DNA of 64,000 nucleotides from Clostridia bacterium. Its GTDB lineage: Bacteria; Bacillota; Clostridia; Lachnospirales; Lachnospiraceae. Position numbers and translations under genes: made by a program. Of this stretch, positions 53,974 to 63,780 are shown piece by piece. How positions within the stretch are numbered: the first letter of the stretch is position 1; the number at the start of each line of letters is the position of its first letter. The stretch lies in assembly GCA_003249225.1 (NCBI GenBank), contig QKJQ01000033.1, positions 152,269-216,268 on the forward strand, written 5' to 3'. The notes beneath the pieces were generated by a model. It saw only the letters and a program-made list of their open reading frames with translations, ran no database searches and was not told where the DNA came from.

Positions 53974-54002
53974 ATTCTATCCCTCTTCTACTTTTTATTC
54001 AA
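53974..54002 (-). promoter_or_regulatory. Predicted promoter of the reductase pair
   Basis: Minus strand TTGAAT (53997-54002), 17-base spacer, TAGAAT (53974-53979), overlapping the end of the GH127 terminator. Confidence 0.68.
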
Positions 54003-54004
54003 GT

Positions 54005-54036
54005 AAAAAACCCCGGGGTGATCACGCAACCCGAGG
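54005..54036 (-). terminator. Terminator after the GH127 gene
   Basis: Stem CCTCGGG (54030-54036) with CCCCGGGG (54011-54018), one G-U pair, followed by six U residues on the minus strand. Confidence 0.85.
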
Positions 54037-54071
54037 CTTTCCTGTTCTGTTTATTATTGCTTTAAATGCTT

Positions 54072-56048
54072 TTAACGGCTGTGGATCCAGACTGCCATCT
54101 CTCCGACTGACCGGTTTGCCCAGGTATAATAAGGAATCCACTTCATTGTTATATCATCATATTCCTCTTCTCCTGCCGGACAATAAAGAGCTTTTGTATT
54201 ATCAAGCCTTCTTTTTCCCTGTCCATATACCGCTACGATACCTCCAAGCACATCCGCTTCCCATACTGGGCTGAATTCCATATCCGTTTTCATCGTTACG
54301 CAGTGCAGGTCTTTTCCATTGTCTTCTTCCTCTATACAATATACGAGTGGGCCTCTCATAATGGTACATTTACCGACATTTTCTTTTACCTTGTTGTTTG
54401 CTCTCATGACCACGACCGGCATGGAAAGCGTAAGCTCTATTCTGTCCTGATCCGACCACGTACGGCGGCAATATACATAACCATTTTTTGTTTTGCAATC
54501 CAGCTCTTTGCCATTGACCATCAAGGTAAAGGTTCTGCACCATTCCGGTATACGAAGTGCATAACAGAATTCAATGGGAATTTCTGTGTGGACCATGACT
54601 GTTACCTTCTGATCCCACGGGTAATTTGTGCGAACCTCGAAGCCTACTTTCGTATTGTTCACTTCTTTTGTGAAACTACTGCCAATGTATAGATTCTGAT
54701 AGATCGTATCCTGCTTTACCGTATAAATATACCCTCCAATTGAAGACAAAAGTCTTGCAACATTCGGTGGGCAGCAGGCTACCCCGAACCACTTCTGTCT
54801 CGTTGCATCTGCTCGCTGGCACTTTTCATCTTTTTCACAGGCGACCGGATCGGATTCCAGCGGATTTAAGTAAAAGAATCTTGTACCATCAAGGGATATT
54901 CCGCTAAGGACACTATTGAACAATGCCCGTTCCATAACATCGGCATACTTTGAATCTGGTTCAATTTCAAGCATTCTCTGTGCAAAAAAGACCAGTCCGA
55001 TTGCTGCGCAGGTTTCTGCATACGCGGTCTGATTCGGCAGATCATAATCATAGGAAAATGATTCTCCGGTGCTTGAAGAACCGACTCCTCCGGTAATATA
55101 CATCTGTCTTGTCGTGATATTATCCCATAAAATCCTGCAGGCTTCAAACAGGCTGTCATCCTTTGACTCTTTTGCAACATCTGCCATTCCGCAATACAGA
55201 TACATGGCACGGACTGCATGCCCGATCGCTTCTTTTTGCTCTCTGACCGGTTTATGCGCCTGAAAGTATCCAAGCTTAAAATATGTCTCTTCCCAGATTG
55301 GTCCATTACCGAATTGCTCTGCTTCTTCCTTGAAAAAGTTGGGTTCCCTTCCTCTCTGATCAATAAAATACGAAGCCAGTTTCAGATGCTTTTCATCCTT
55401 TGTCAGGCGATACAGCCGCACCAGCGCCATCTCAATAACTTCATGTCCGGGATAACCTTTTCTTTTTTCAGGTTCCGGTCCAAAAAGTGAATCAATCAGA
55501 TCCACATAGCGTATCATGGCATTCAGCAGCTTGTCTTTTCCGGTTGCACGGACATAAGTAATGGCGGCTTCCAGCATATGACCAAGACAGTATAATTCAT
55601 GGTTATCCCGAAGATTGGTAAAACGCTTTTCAAGTCCATTGATAATATAATAGGTATTCAGATAGCCATCTGGCTGCTGCGCTGCACAGATAACATCGAC
55701 CACTTCATCGATGGTAGCTTCCAGTTCCTTGTCTTCTTGCCATAACAAAGTATTCGCTGCAGCTTCCAGCCATTTTGCTGTATCTGAATCCTGAAAGACC
55801 ATCCCTTGAAATTCTTCGTCTTCCTTTTTTCTTGGTGCTCCAGTCTCATTCTGTGCGGTTATGTCACCGGCTATTTTGAAATTCATAATCGAATGACTGC
55901 TGACGGCTCCTTCAATTCTGTCATTCAGTGCTTCCCATTCATACGGAATTAATTTTGTCCGCGCAAGTTCCATCTTATCTTTCCAGAAACCTTCTGCGAC
56001 TTTAACTTCCGCTGCAGAAAGTGCTTTCGTAAATTCATCCGTGTTCAT
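54072..56048 (-). CDS. GH127-type beta-L-arabinofuranosidase (DUF1680)
   Basis: A 658-residue cytoplasmic enzyme of the GH127 family that releases L-arabinofuranose with a zinc-bound cysteine nucleophile. The (alpha/alpha)6 barrel covers about 20-430. The key cysteines are in WFGVACCPPNVARL (Cys425 and Cys426), with AETCAAI (Cys347) and GESF (Glu329) in the positions expected of the zinc ligands. A beta-sandwich C-terminus follows. Length fits the family. GAGG leader, and a terminator lies after it. It suggests arabinan, arabinogalactan or extensin-type arabinosides as the target. Confidence 0.88.
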   Translation of the reverse strand: MNTDEFTKALSAAEVKVAEGFWKDKMELARTKLIPYEWEALNDRIEGAVSSHSIMNFKIAGDITAQNETGAPRKKEDEEFQGMVFQDSDTAKWLEAAANTLLWQEDKELEATIDEVVDVICAAQQPDGYLNTYYIINGLEKRFTNLRDNHELYCLGHMLEAAITYVRATGKDKLLNAMIRYVDLIDSLFGPEPEKRKGYPGHEVIEMALVRLYRLTKDEKHLKLASYFIDQRGREPNFFKEEAEQFGNGPIWEETYFKLGYFQAHKPVREQKEAIGHAVRAMYLYCGMADVAKESKDDSLFEACRILWDNITTRQMYITGGVGSSSTGESFSYDYDLPNQTAYAETCAAIGLVFFAQRMLEIEPDSKYADVMERALFNSVLSGISLDGTRFFYLNPLESDPVACEKDEKCQRADATRQKWFGVACCPPNVARLLSSIGGYIYTVKQDTIYQNLYIGSSFTKEVNNTKVGFEVRTNYPWDQKVTVMVHTEIPIEFCYALRIPEWCRTFTLMVNGKELDCKTKNGYVYCRRTWSDQDRIELTLSMPVVVMRANNKVKENVGKCTIMRGPLVYCIEEEDNGKDLHCVTMKTDMEFSPVWEADVLGGIVAVYGQGKRRLDNTKALYCPAGEEEYDDITMKWIPYYTWANRSVGEMAVWIHSR

Positions 56049-56079
56049 TCTTTACCTCGTAAATGCGTAAAATTTGATA

Positions 56080-56108
56080 ACGTCTTCGTGGCGCAAACAC
56101 AAAGACGT
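56080..56108. other. Hairpin between DUF5695-like and GH127 genes
   Basis: Arms ACGTCTT (56080-56086) and AAGACGT (56102-56108), extended by an inner GTG/CAC pair, in a 103-base gap. No strong U run on the minus strand; may moderate expression downstream. Confidence 0.5.
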
Positions 56109-56151
56109 GTTTTCCTAACCAAAATACAGGAGCAAACATAAACTTATGATG

Positions 56152-58794
56152 TTACTGATTGCATTGTACTATGGCTTCTATCCATAATTCCTTCTTCTCC
56201 CAAGAAAACAGACTATAATCGGAAGCCATCTCTCCCAAAATACGCAAATCCTCTTTTTGAATCCTTGTTCCATTTGGATCAATATGTAATTCAATTCTGG
56301 TAAAGTCAGCGGATATCTGCAGACTGTCTTTTTCACAGAAATGTCCCTGATTCAACCGTAAATGAAGCTTTTTATTTCCAGAAGCCACATAAGAAAAACG
56401 CCTTCCTACACCATCAAGACAATTAATCCGGATGAGTCCATCCACCTCTTCCAATTCGCCTCCATATAGGATCCTTCCAAAGACCGGATCTTCTGCAAGT
56501 ATGGAAGCAGCACTTCTTAATGCACCACAGAAACCGAGATCGATCTCACAGGAGTAATACCAGGCTCCAAAATGATGCGGCTGTTCCAGCCAGGTCATAC
56601 CAAAAGGAAGGGGTTCAAAACCGCCGCTGGCTGCTCCATCATGTTCTTTTCCCGGGAAGAACCAGCCATAATTACTTTTCTCATCACCACTGTTCAGCAA
56701 AGCCCAGGAACTTACGATAGAACCATAGGCAAGGCGCAAAAGTTCAAATGGTTCTGAAGAATATTTCAATGCATAATCAAGCAATGAATAACCACCCATT
56801 TGAGACATATAACTTAATGTATACGAATGATTCCTTCCTCTGTAATCACTTCCATACCAGTAATAGGCCGGTTCAAGCACGCCACGGCAGGCAATATTGC
56901 AGGCATTCTGTGTTTCCATAAAAGAGACCGCATCGGCATAGGATAATGGCGGATCGTATTTATTCTCTCTTACTTCTTTTTCCGCACGTAAGCAGGCTTC
57001 CTTTGCCAGCACATAGGTAGATTCAAAACCTGTCGTATCAAAAGGATATTCTGAGCCGAATATATCCTTGCTCTCCGTCACAAAATACTTTATCTTTCGG
57101 AGCCAATGACGATCCAAACGTTTTGCTTCAAAATCTCTTCCTTCTTTTTGCAGGGCGGCTATGATCTTTGGAATGACCAATTCATTGTACAATCCTGTTT
57201 TATATGCTGACCAGCCTTCTAACTCTTCCGGTACCAGAAACATGGCAAGAGCCGTCTGATAAGCACGGTCTAAGTATTCATCTTTTGAAAGCAGGGTGTG
57301 TATCGATTCATAATCTCTTGCCACTTTGTACAGATTAAAATACATCAGTGCTATGTGCGGATAATCATATATTCTCCAAAGATGCAACTTCCCATCGGTT
57401 CCGGTTTTTTCAGAATTCCGGTTCTTATACCAGTCTGGAATGCCATATATTGCATAGGGAAAAGGCTCGTCTTTTGTGCACTGAAGTCCTCCATGTACAA
57501 AGTTCTTACAATAATAATCCAAGGCATCTACTTCGTCCTGCACTGGATATTCAGTAAGTTTTGAAGATAAAAATGCTGGTTTAGACAAACCGGGATCATC
57601 GCAGGTCACTTCATAAATTCTCCAGCCTTTGATCTTATCGTATTCATCCGGACCAAGCATCACTCCTGTTTCATTATTCCACTCTGCCAGGAGTCCGTTG
57701 TACCATTTACTTTCATCTTTATGCTGTTTTGATGCAATAAAGGCTCCTCTCTTTTGTATCAGCGTCCTGATCGGTTCTGTCACAAAAAAGTCCAGTTTCA
57801 TATACTGACCGTCATATTCGACACGAATTGAATTTTCTCCAAGTTTATGAAATATGATCTCATAAAAGTATGCATCGCCTGATTTTTCCGTATGTTTTTG
57901 CTCTGTATAAGAGTCATCCGCTATAAGCACCGGTTCAGTACCAAGGTATTGAAGGCAAAGCGTAACCTTAGTATTACGAGGTACGGTCATACTAGGGAAT
58001 ACCGTAACATCAACATGAGAAAGAGCAACAAGGTTCTTCTTTATTTCTGCATTCCCGTTGGCAAAAAGATACGTGAAACCAAATGTCTTCGATTCACCTG
58101 GAAAAAGCGAAACCTCATGTATATCCAGCCTTTTCTTGAACCCCTTATCAATTGCTTCTTCAACGGCGTGACTTCCAAGCATATATGCATAGATCGAATA
58201 TTCTTTTTCTTTCTTTTGTGTTTTTTCTGCTTCTATTTCCGCTTTACTTTTGTACACATTGTAATACTCGATTCCGGTCCCCTGGTCTGGCACGACCATG
58301 AGTGTCGGTGCTTTTCCGTCACATCTTGTATATGTCATATGTGAGCCGTCACCAGCAAAAAAATGATGACCGATTACTTTTTGTCCCGCAGGTTCTCCCC
58401 ATTCAAATTTAGTATTGCACGGCAGACTGATTGCTGCATCCTTTAGCAAAATGGTGCGTTCACTCTGGTTTGTTACTACAATTTTCTGATGCAGTTTCTT
58501 CCCTTCCAGTCTGTATTCTATGGCTGCTGATACGGAGCCAAAATCCGCCTTTGAACAAAGAGAAAGACATCGCGAATCAAAAACTGGTGCTTTGGATGAA
58601 TCGATCTCACATTCTGACCAGAGTTTTGTACATACTTTCCCATCCTCTGACGTTGTCAAAAGTAAATTAGCAAAACCTTCACCCGGAAGAACAAATTCTG
58701 TTTGTGCGGTATCTCCTTCCTGCTGTATGGATGAGATTCTTCCTTCCTTAACTTTTGTTTTTATATATGGGTTACTCAGATAATATTCACTCAT
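56152..58794 (-). CDS. Large carbohydrate-active protein, DUF5695-like
   Basis: An 880-residue cytoplasmic protein. The first half is a beta-sandwich (about 1-340), the second a helical domain (about 380-800) with GLLAEWNNETGVMLGPDEYD, NACNIACRGVLEPAYYWYGSDYRGRN and GWFFPGKEHDGAASGGFEP split over it. This matches my memory of DUF5695 proteins, which sit in glycan loci, but it was not verified. Acidic residues in the helical half (for example GPDEYD, YGSDYRGR) could be catalytic; none is identified with confidence. AGGAG before the ATG; follows the permease genes closely. Confidence 0.62.
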   Translation of the reverse strand: MSEYYLSNPYIKTKVKEGRISSIQQEGDTAQTEFVLPGEGFANLLLTTSEDGKVCTKLWSECEIDSSKAPVFDSRCLSLCSKADFGSVSAAIEYRLEGKKLHQKIVVTNQSERTILLKDAAISLPCNTKFEWGEPAGQKVIGHHFFAGDGSHMTYTRCDGKAPTLMVVPDQGTGIEYYNVYKSKAEIEAEKTQKKEKEYSIYAYMLGSHAVEEAIDKGFKKRLDIHEVSLFPGESKTFGFTYLFANGNAEIKKNLVALSHVDVTVFPSMTVPRNTKVTLCLQYLGTEPVLIADDSYTEQKHTEKSGDAYFYEIIFHKLGENSIRVEYDGQYMKLDFFVTEPIRTLIQKRGAFIASKQHKDESKWYNGLLAEWNNETGVMLGPDEYDKIKGWRIYEVTCDDPGLSKPAFLSSKLTEYPVQDEVDALDYYCKNFVHGGLQCTKDEPFPYAIYGIPDWYKNRNSEKTGTDGKLHLWRIYDYPHIALMYFNLYKVARDYESIHTLLSKDEYLDRAYQTALAMFLVPEELEGWSAYKTGLYNELVIPKIIAALQKEGRDFEAKRLDRHWLRKIKYFVTESKDIFGSEYPFDTTGFESTYVLAKEACLRAEKEVRENKYDPPLSYADAVSFMETQNACNIACRGVLEPAYYWYGSDYRGRNHSYTLSYMSQMGGYSLLDYALKYSSEPFELLRLAYGSIVSSWALLNSGDEKSNYGWFFPGKEHDGAASGGFEPLPFGMTWLEQPHHFGAWYYSCEIDLGFCGALRSAASILAEDPVFGRILYGGELEEVDGLIRINCLDGVGRRFSYVASGNKKLHLRLNQGHFCEKDSLQISADFTRIELHIDPNGTRIQKEDLRILGEMASDYSLFSWEKKELWIEAIVQCNQ

Positions 58795-58868
58795 TCTCTC
58801 TGCTCCTGCTCACGCTTCTGTTAATAAATCCCCAACTACACACTACAAGATTTCATACCGAATGTCTG

Positions 58869-59801
58869 CTAACCTTTTACAGCTCCAATTGTTATACCCC
58901 CTACAAAATACTTCTGAAAGAATGGATATACGAACAGAATCGGTAAGGTTACAATCATTGTTGTTGCAGCGCGCACCGACGTTGGCGTCAGATTTCTCAT
59001 GGCTTCGTATTTTTTCTGATCTGCCTGTAACCTGGCTGCCTGATCAGCTTCGAGCAGGATCTTACGTAAGTACACCTGCAAGGTATCCCACTTGCCGCTC
59101 GAATTATAAATCATGACGTCAAACCATGAATTCCAGTGACTTACCGCCGTCATAACAGCAAGAGCCGCAAAGACCGGAACACAGAGCGGTACCATGATTT
59201 TATAAAAAATCTTAATCTCCGATGCACCGTCAATTCTGGCAGACTCCGGCAGTGATTCTGATATTCCCTGCATATAGGAAGCAATCAAAAGCATGCTGTA
59301 TGCACTGAAAAGACCAGGTATCCAGTATACAGAGAATGTCTCCGTAAGTCCAAGATTCATATAAAGAAGGTATGTAGGGATTAGACCACCGCCAAAATAC
59401 ATGGTTACAATGTAAACGATACGCATAAACTTTCGTCCGAGAAACTGCCGTACTGTCACTACATATGCCAGCATACCGGTGCAGATCAGTGAAGTTCCCG
59501 TACCAACAACTACACGAAGCACTGAAATTACAGCCCCTTTTATTATATTGCTTCGTTTAAACACATAGGTATAGTTTTCAATTGTCAATTGCCTTGGAAG
59601 GAAGTAAAGACCTCCTCTTACGGTATCAGAACCTTTATTCAATGAGATTATGAATTGATTCCAAAAAGGATATATCATAACAAAAGCAAAGATGCACATA
59701 AATGTTATATTTACGATATCAAATATAACACTTCCAGGGCTTTGTTTTAAAAAAGAATGTGTACTCTGCGACTTTTTCACTACTTTTTTATTCGTCATCA
59801 T
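58869..59801 (-). CDS. Sugar ABC transporter permease (LplC/YtcP type)
   Basis: A 310-residue inner-membrane permease with six helices. The EAA loop that meets the ATPase is ESARIDGASEIKIFYKIMVP (about 195-214). The C-terminus (QKYFVGGITIGAVKG) is the hallmark of the LplC group. Partner of the preceding permease. The ATPase is not encoded here; a shared MsmX-type ATPase is expected elsewhere in the genome. A second ATG one codon in is possible. Confidence 0.92.
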   Translation of the reverse strand: MMTNKKVVKKSQSTHSFLKQSPGSVIFDIVNITFMCIFAFVMIYPFWNQFIISLNKGSDTVRGGLYFLPRQLTIENYTYVFKRSNIIKGAVISVLRVVVGTGTSLICTGMLAYVVTVRQFLGRKFMRIVYIVTMYFGGGLIPTYLLYMNLGLTETFSVYWIPGLFSAYSMLLIASYMQGISESLPESARIDGASEIKIFYKIMVPLCVPVFAALAVMTAVSHWNSWFDVMIYNSSGKWDTLQVYLRKILLEADQAARLQADQKKYEAMRNLTPTSVRAATTMIVTLPILFVYPFFQKYFVGGITIGAVKG

Positions 59802-59818
59802 TCTGCTTCTCTCTTTCT

Positions 59819-60727
59819 TTAGAAAATGCGCATGTCTGCCACTTTACCGGATATCTTATTGGCAAGAATGACAAGGGCAAAGCCGAAAACTGATTTCATA
59901 AGTCCAACAGCAGTCGAGAAGGAATATCTCCCAAGCTGAATACCATAACGATAAACAAAAGTATCAATAACTTCATAGACATCTTTTGTCAGTGCGTTAC
60001 CAAGAAGCAGCTGCTGTTCAAAACCAGCATTCAGGATTCCTCCGATACCAAGGATGAACAAAAGCACAACCGTCGGCGCGATCCCTGGCAAGGTAATATG
60101 CCATGCTTTTCCGAATCGTCCAAGACCATCCACGGATCCGGCATCGTAGAGTTCATGATCGACGCCTGTTATGGCAGAAATATAGATGATCGCTGACCAT
60201 CCCATGCCCTTCCAGATGTTTGCTACCGTCAGTATGCCCCAAAACATACTCTTTTCATTTAGAAAGACAATGGATTTATCGATAACTCCGATCCCGGTCA
60301 ATGCTCCATTGATAATTCCATCCGTTCCAAGAACAGTAAACATAATGCTGGCCACAACGACCCATGAAACAAAATAAGGCATATAGGAAATGGTCTGGAT
60401 GAAACGTTTGAAGAATCGATTCTGCAATTCATTTAAAAGCAGAGCAAATATGATTGGTGTTACAAAGCCAATGGTCAGTCCAAGAGAACTTATAACAAGT
60501 GTATTCCTAAGAACCTTCAGAATACCCGGTAAAGCAAATAAGTCTCTAAAGTATTTCAGCCCAACAAATTTACATTCAAAGATACTGTCGCCGGGATAAT
60601 ATTCAAAAAATGAAATGATATTGCCTGCCATAGGAATGTAACAGAATATAAAGACCCAGGTCAGTGCGATCAGACTAATGATCCATAACTCTTTCTGTCT
60701 TACAAAGGAACGAAATAATTTTTTCAT
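59819..60727 (-). CDS. Sugar ABC transporter permease (LplB/YteP type)
   Basis: A 302-residue permease, about six helices, with EAA loop ELYDAGSVDGLGRFGKAWHI (about 186-205) and TLPGIAPTVVLLFILG. GGAGAGGG before the ATG. Forms a heterodimer with the following LplC-like permease. A long hairpin separates it from the solute-binding gene, which commonly serves to make the binding protein in excess. Confidence 0.92.
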   Translation of the reverse strand: MKKLFRSFVRQKELWIISLIALTWVFIFCYIPMAGNIISFFEYYPGDSIFECKFVGLKYFRDLFALPGILKVLRNTLVISSLGLTIGFVTPIIFALLLNELQNRFFKRFIQTISYMPYFVSWVVVASIMFTVLGTDGIINGALTGIGVIDKSIVFLNEKSMFWGILTVANIWKGMGWSAIIYISAITGVDHELYDAGSVDGLGRFGKAWHITLPGIAPTVVLLFILGIGGILNAGFEQQLLLGNALTKDVYEVIDTFVYRYGIQLGRYSFSTAVGLMKSVFGFALVILANKISGKVADMRIF

Positions 60728-60803
60728 AGGAAACCCTCTCCAGCTGATTTAAAAGCATATATGTATGATAGTCAAAGATCAGACAGCTTTTCATCTTTTA
60801 GAA

Positions 60804-60858
60804 AATGTCATTTTGCATGAAGCTATGCACGAAGCAGTTCTTCATACAAAATGACATT
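60804..60858. other. 19-bp inverted repeat between binding protein and permease genes
   Basis: Arms AATGTCATTTTGCATGAAG (60804-60822) and CTTCATACAAAATGACATT (60840-60858) pair with one mismatch and a 17-base loop. On the minus strand a short U run follows. Likely a partial terminator or 3' end stabiliser for the solute-binding mRNA. Confidence 0.8.
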
Positions 60859-60873
60859 CCAATTCATAAGGTA

Positions 60874-62643
60874 TTACTCTCCAAAAATAGCTTTATTCTT
60901 TTCATAGGACTGCTGATAATAATCCGTCAAATCCTGCAGACCCATTGCATTACAATATTCTGCAGACTGATTGAACAAAGCAACACATTCGTCTTCTGTA
61001 GATGCTGTAATCATCATTGCCCAATCGGACTCAATCTGATCTGCTATTGTCTGTTTTGTAATCGTGATATCATCTTCTGCATTAAAGGTCGTTGCATACA
61101 GGGTAATATCCTTAGGAAGCGCTGAATAATAGCCCCAGCAGATATTTACACCTTCGTTCGAGAAGGATCCGTCTGCATTTACCGGCCAGTAGTCGTATAC
61201 AGAAACACGGTCAATTCTTGAATCAAGCTTATCAAAATTGCTGTATTCATCTGTCTTCAGCCAGTTACAGTTCGTAGCTATCATATAGATGCCAGCACCG
61301 TTCTGTGCTTTGACCTGATGATAAGAAGTCTCTTTGGTATCAACATCAAGGATCGCATCATCAACCTTCCAGGTTCCATCCTCAGCAAAATCCCATACAT
61401 TGCTTTCACTTGGTGCGCCCCAGCCGGTAATAAAGTTTCCAAGTTCACTGTTTTCCCAGTTGATCCAGGAAAGTACAGCTTCTGGCTGTTTACATTTGTC
61501 GGTGATTACGCAACGGTAAGAGCCGATAAAATTACTGGTAAGCAATGAAGTATCTGACATGTCAACACCTTCTGCCGCAACTGATACATTCATGAAACGC
61601 TTATTAATGTTATAGGCATCTCCTTCATTTACCGCCCAGGTCTGATGTCCGCTTACCCATGCATACCACCAGGTAGCGAAGTTACCAAGTATCTGCCCGC
61701 TGCTTTGCTTAGCGATATACTCTTCATATCCATTCGCCAGGAAATCCGGTTCAATCAGGTTGTTACGATAACATTTGTTTACGAATTTTGCAATTTCAAG
61801 ACCTTCTTCTGTGTTCAGCCAGTGTGAGAAGGTTCCGTCATCATTTACCTTGAATCCATTGACAAATCCATAAGCTCCAAGCATTGCCGTAAGGAAGTTC
61901 TGACCGGTCTTATCCTGGCTTGTAAATGCATATGTCTGTAATCCATCATCATTTGTTGGATGATTTGCCAGGATCTTAACCATAGTATCATAATACTCTT
62001 CCGGTGTTTTATAGATATCACTTTCTCCAAGTTCCAGCCAGTAATCGTATCGGGCACCAAAATCCTGTCCTGCAACGTTAGGATTCTCTCCCCAATACTG
62101 AGCCAGCTTATACAGGCTTCCGTCATCCTCACGCAGGAAGTTAAGATAGCCGCCCATACGTCTGGTAATGTTGTCACCATACGTGTTAATCAGTTGTGTC
62201 AGATCTGTAGCCTTTCCCTGTGCAATGAACTTGTTTGCAAGATCATCGGTCAGCCATGTAACCACTTCCGGGTAGTCATTGGAAGCAAGCATCAGATTGA
62301 CCTTTTCCTCCATGGATACACTGTACAGCTGCCAGTCGATTACCACATTCATGGTATCAAGCAGCCATTTGTCATACACTGCTTTGCCGCCGTCTACGTC
62401 TGCGAGGAATTCTTCCTGATCACCTTCACCGGCATATACGGTAATTGTCAGTGTCTCATCCGGTACTACCCACCCAAATTCATTGGCTTCTTTGGTTTCC
62501 CCTGGAGTTTCTGTTGATGCGGCACTTGTTGGGTCTGCAGTACTTGCATTACCCTCTTCTGTATTGTTGCCTTTACCGCATCCGGAGAATGCGCTGATTA
62601 CCAGAACCAAAACAACAATTACAGAAATTGCTCTTTTCTTCAT
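60874..62643 (-). CDS. Solute-binding lipoprotein of a sugar ABC importer
   Basis: A 589-residue family 1 binding protein. Signal peptide and lipobox FSGC (Cys22), then a Thr/Ser/Glu-rich linker (about 25-50) and the binding lobes, rich in Trp and Asp (WWYAWVSGHQTW, GWGAPSE, NICWGYYSAL). Length suits binding of oligosaccharides or uronates, as for Lpl/LipO proteins. AAGGGAG before the ATG. First gene of the transport operon, downstream of the LacI gene by 102 bases, with no clear separate promoter. Confidence 0.92.
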   Translation of the reverse strand: MKKRAISVIVVLVLVISAFSGCGKGNNTEEGNASTADPTSAASTETPGETKEANEFGWVVPDETLTITVYAGEGDQEEFLADVDGGKAVYDKWLLDTMNVVIDWQLYSVSMEEKVNLMLASNDYPEVVTWLTDDLANKFIAQGKATDLTQLINTYGDNITRRMGGYLNFLREDDGSLYKLAQYWGENPNVAGQDFGARYDYWLELGESDIYKTPEEYYDTMVKILANHPTNDDGLQTYAFTSQDKTGQNFLTAMLGAYGFVNGFKVNDDGTFSHWLNTEEGLEIAKFVNKCYRNNLIEPDFLANGYEEYIAKQSSGQILGNFATWWYAWVSGHQTWAVNEGDAYNINKRFMNVSVAAEGVDMSDTSLLTSNFIGSYRCVITDKCKQPEAVLSWINWENSELGNFITGWGAPSESNVWDFAEDGTWKVDDAILDVDTKETSYHQVKAQNGAGIYMIATNCNWLKTDEYSNFDKLDSRIDRVSVYDYWPVNADGSFSNEGVNICWGYYSALPKDITLYATTFNAEDDITITKQTIADQIESDWAMMITASTEDECVALFNQSAEYCNAMGLQDLTDYYQQSYEKNKAIFGE

Positions 62644-62745
62644 AAATAATCTCCCTTCTTCGTTTCTTTATCTGCAGCCACCATCTTTCTACCCCATTAC
62701 AGAAAAATAATAGCCTACATTCTACTCCCCTTTGAACTCGTACCT

Positions 62746-63780
62746 TTACTTCCTTTCTTTTACTGTTTCTCTTTTTATCAGAGAGCACGGAAGAATCTGC
62801 TCCTGATCCTGTACCGGCTCACCATTTGAAAGTTCATCAATGATCTTAGCCGCGATGCTCCCAATCTCCTGCAGCGGCAAAGCGACTGTTGTAAGCTTTG
62901 GATGATAATAGCGTCCAATCTCCGTATCATCAAAGCCAACGACCGATAAGTCTTCAGGAACCCTGATTCCCAGTTTTCCTGCTGCTTCAATTGCGCCGAT
63001 TGCCATTAAATCGTTCATTGCAAAGATTGCGGTGGGGCGTTCTTTTACTGACATGCTCATAAATTCCATACACGCACTGTATCCAAATTCATATTCCCAG
63101 TTTCCAACACTGATATACTTTAGATTTAATTCAATTCCACTTTCCATTAATGCTGTCTGATATCCAAGAAGACGCTTATGAGAAGGTGTTGAATTTATGG
63201 GACCACTGATCAGCCCAATCTTTTTATGTCCTGCATCAACAAGATACTTCGTTACATCATAAGCAATGTCATTGCTGTATGTTACCATAAAATCATTCTT
63301 TTTCTCGGTATAACAATAGGTGTATACGACCGGTTTATCTGTTTCCAGCAGTCCGGTCACGTTGCGGTCATGCATTCCGATGTAAATAATTCCATCTGCC
63401 TGCAGGCTTTCAAATAAACCAAGCGCAGATTGTATCTTATCTTTATAAAGAACAGCTTCATCATAACGGCAGTCGATCTTTTCCCATAATCCAAGGTCGC
63501 TTAGTAAAATCTGATAGCCATGACTTTCAGCATACTTTTGAATGCCATTTATAATTCTTGAAGTTGCCAGTACTTTTATGTCTTCTACCAGCACCCCAAT
63601 GGTAAAGGTACGATTTGCTCTAAGACTTTTCGCAATTAAGTTCGGTGTGTAATTATTGGATGCCGCAATGTCAAGTATTCTTTGCTTCACTTCCTGACTT
63701 ACCCGCCCCGTGTCATTCAATGCATATGAAACAGTTGCCGCAGAGACTCCTGCAAGTTTTGCTATGTCTTTGATCTTCAT
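62746..63780 (-). CDS. LacI family transcriptional regulator
   Basis: A 344-residue repressor. Helix-turn-helix and hinge at residues 1-60 (IKDIAKLAGVSAATVSYALN and SNNYTPNLIAKSLR), then a periplasmic-binding-like core (about 60-340, FTIGVLVEDI, AIFAMNDLMAIGAIEAAG, DLSVVGFDDTEIGRYYHP). It very probably controls the downstream transport and hydrolase genes, with an oligosaccharide as inducer. Ribosome site weak (AAGGAT). An inverted repeat upstream may be an autoregulatory operator. Confidence 0.93.
   Translation of the reverse strand: MKIKDIAKLAGVSAATVSYALNDTGRVSQEVKQRILDIAASNNYTPNLIAKSLRANRTFTIGVLVEDIKVLATSRIINGIQKYAESHGYQILLSDLGLWEKIDCRYDEAVLYKDKIQSALGLFESLQADGIIYIGMHDRNVTGLLETDKPVVYTYCYTEKKNDFMVTYSNDIAYDVTKYLVDAGHKKIGLISGPINSTPSHKRLLGYQTALMESGIELNLKYISVGNWEYEFGYSACMEFMSMSVKERPTAIFAMNDLMAIGAIEAAGKLGIRVPEDLSVVGFDDTEIGRYYHPKLTTVALPLQEIGSIAAKIIDELSNGEPVQDQEQILPCSLIKRETVKERK

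Noticed and set aside
61960..62517. Plus-strand open frame within the solute-binding gene
   Set aside because: Antisense shadow of a well-recognised lipoprotein; no start signals or family resemblance.
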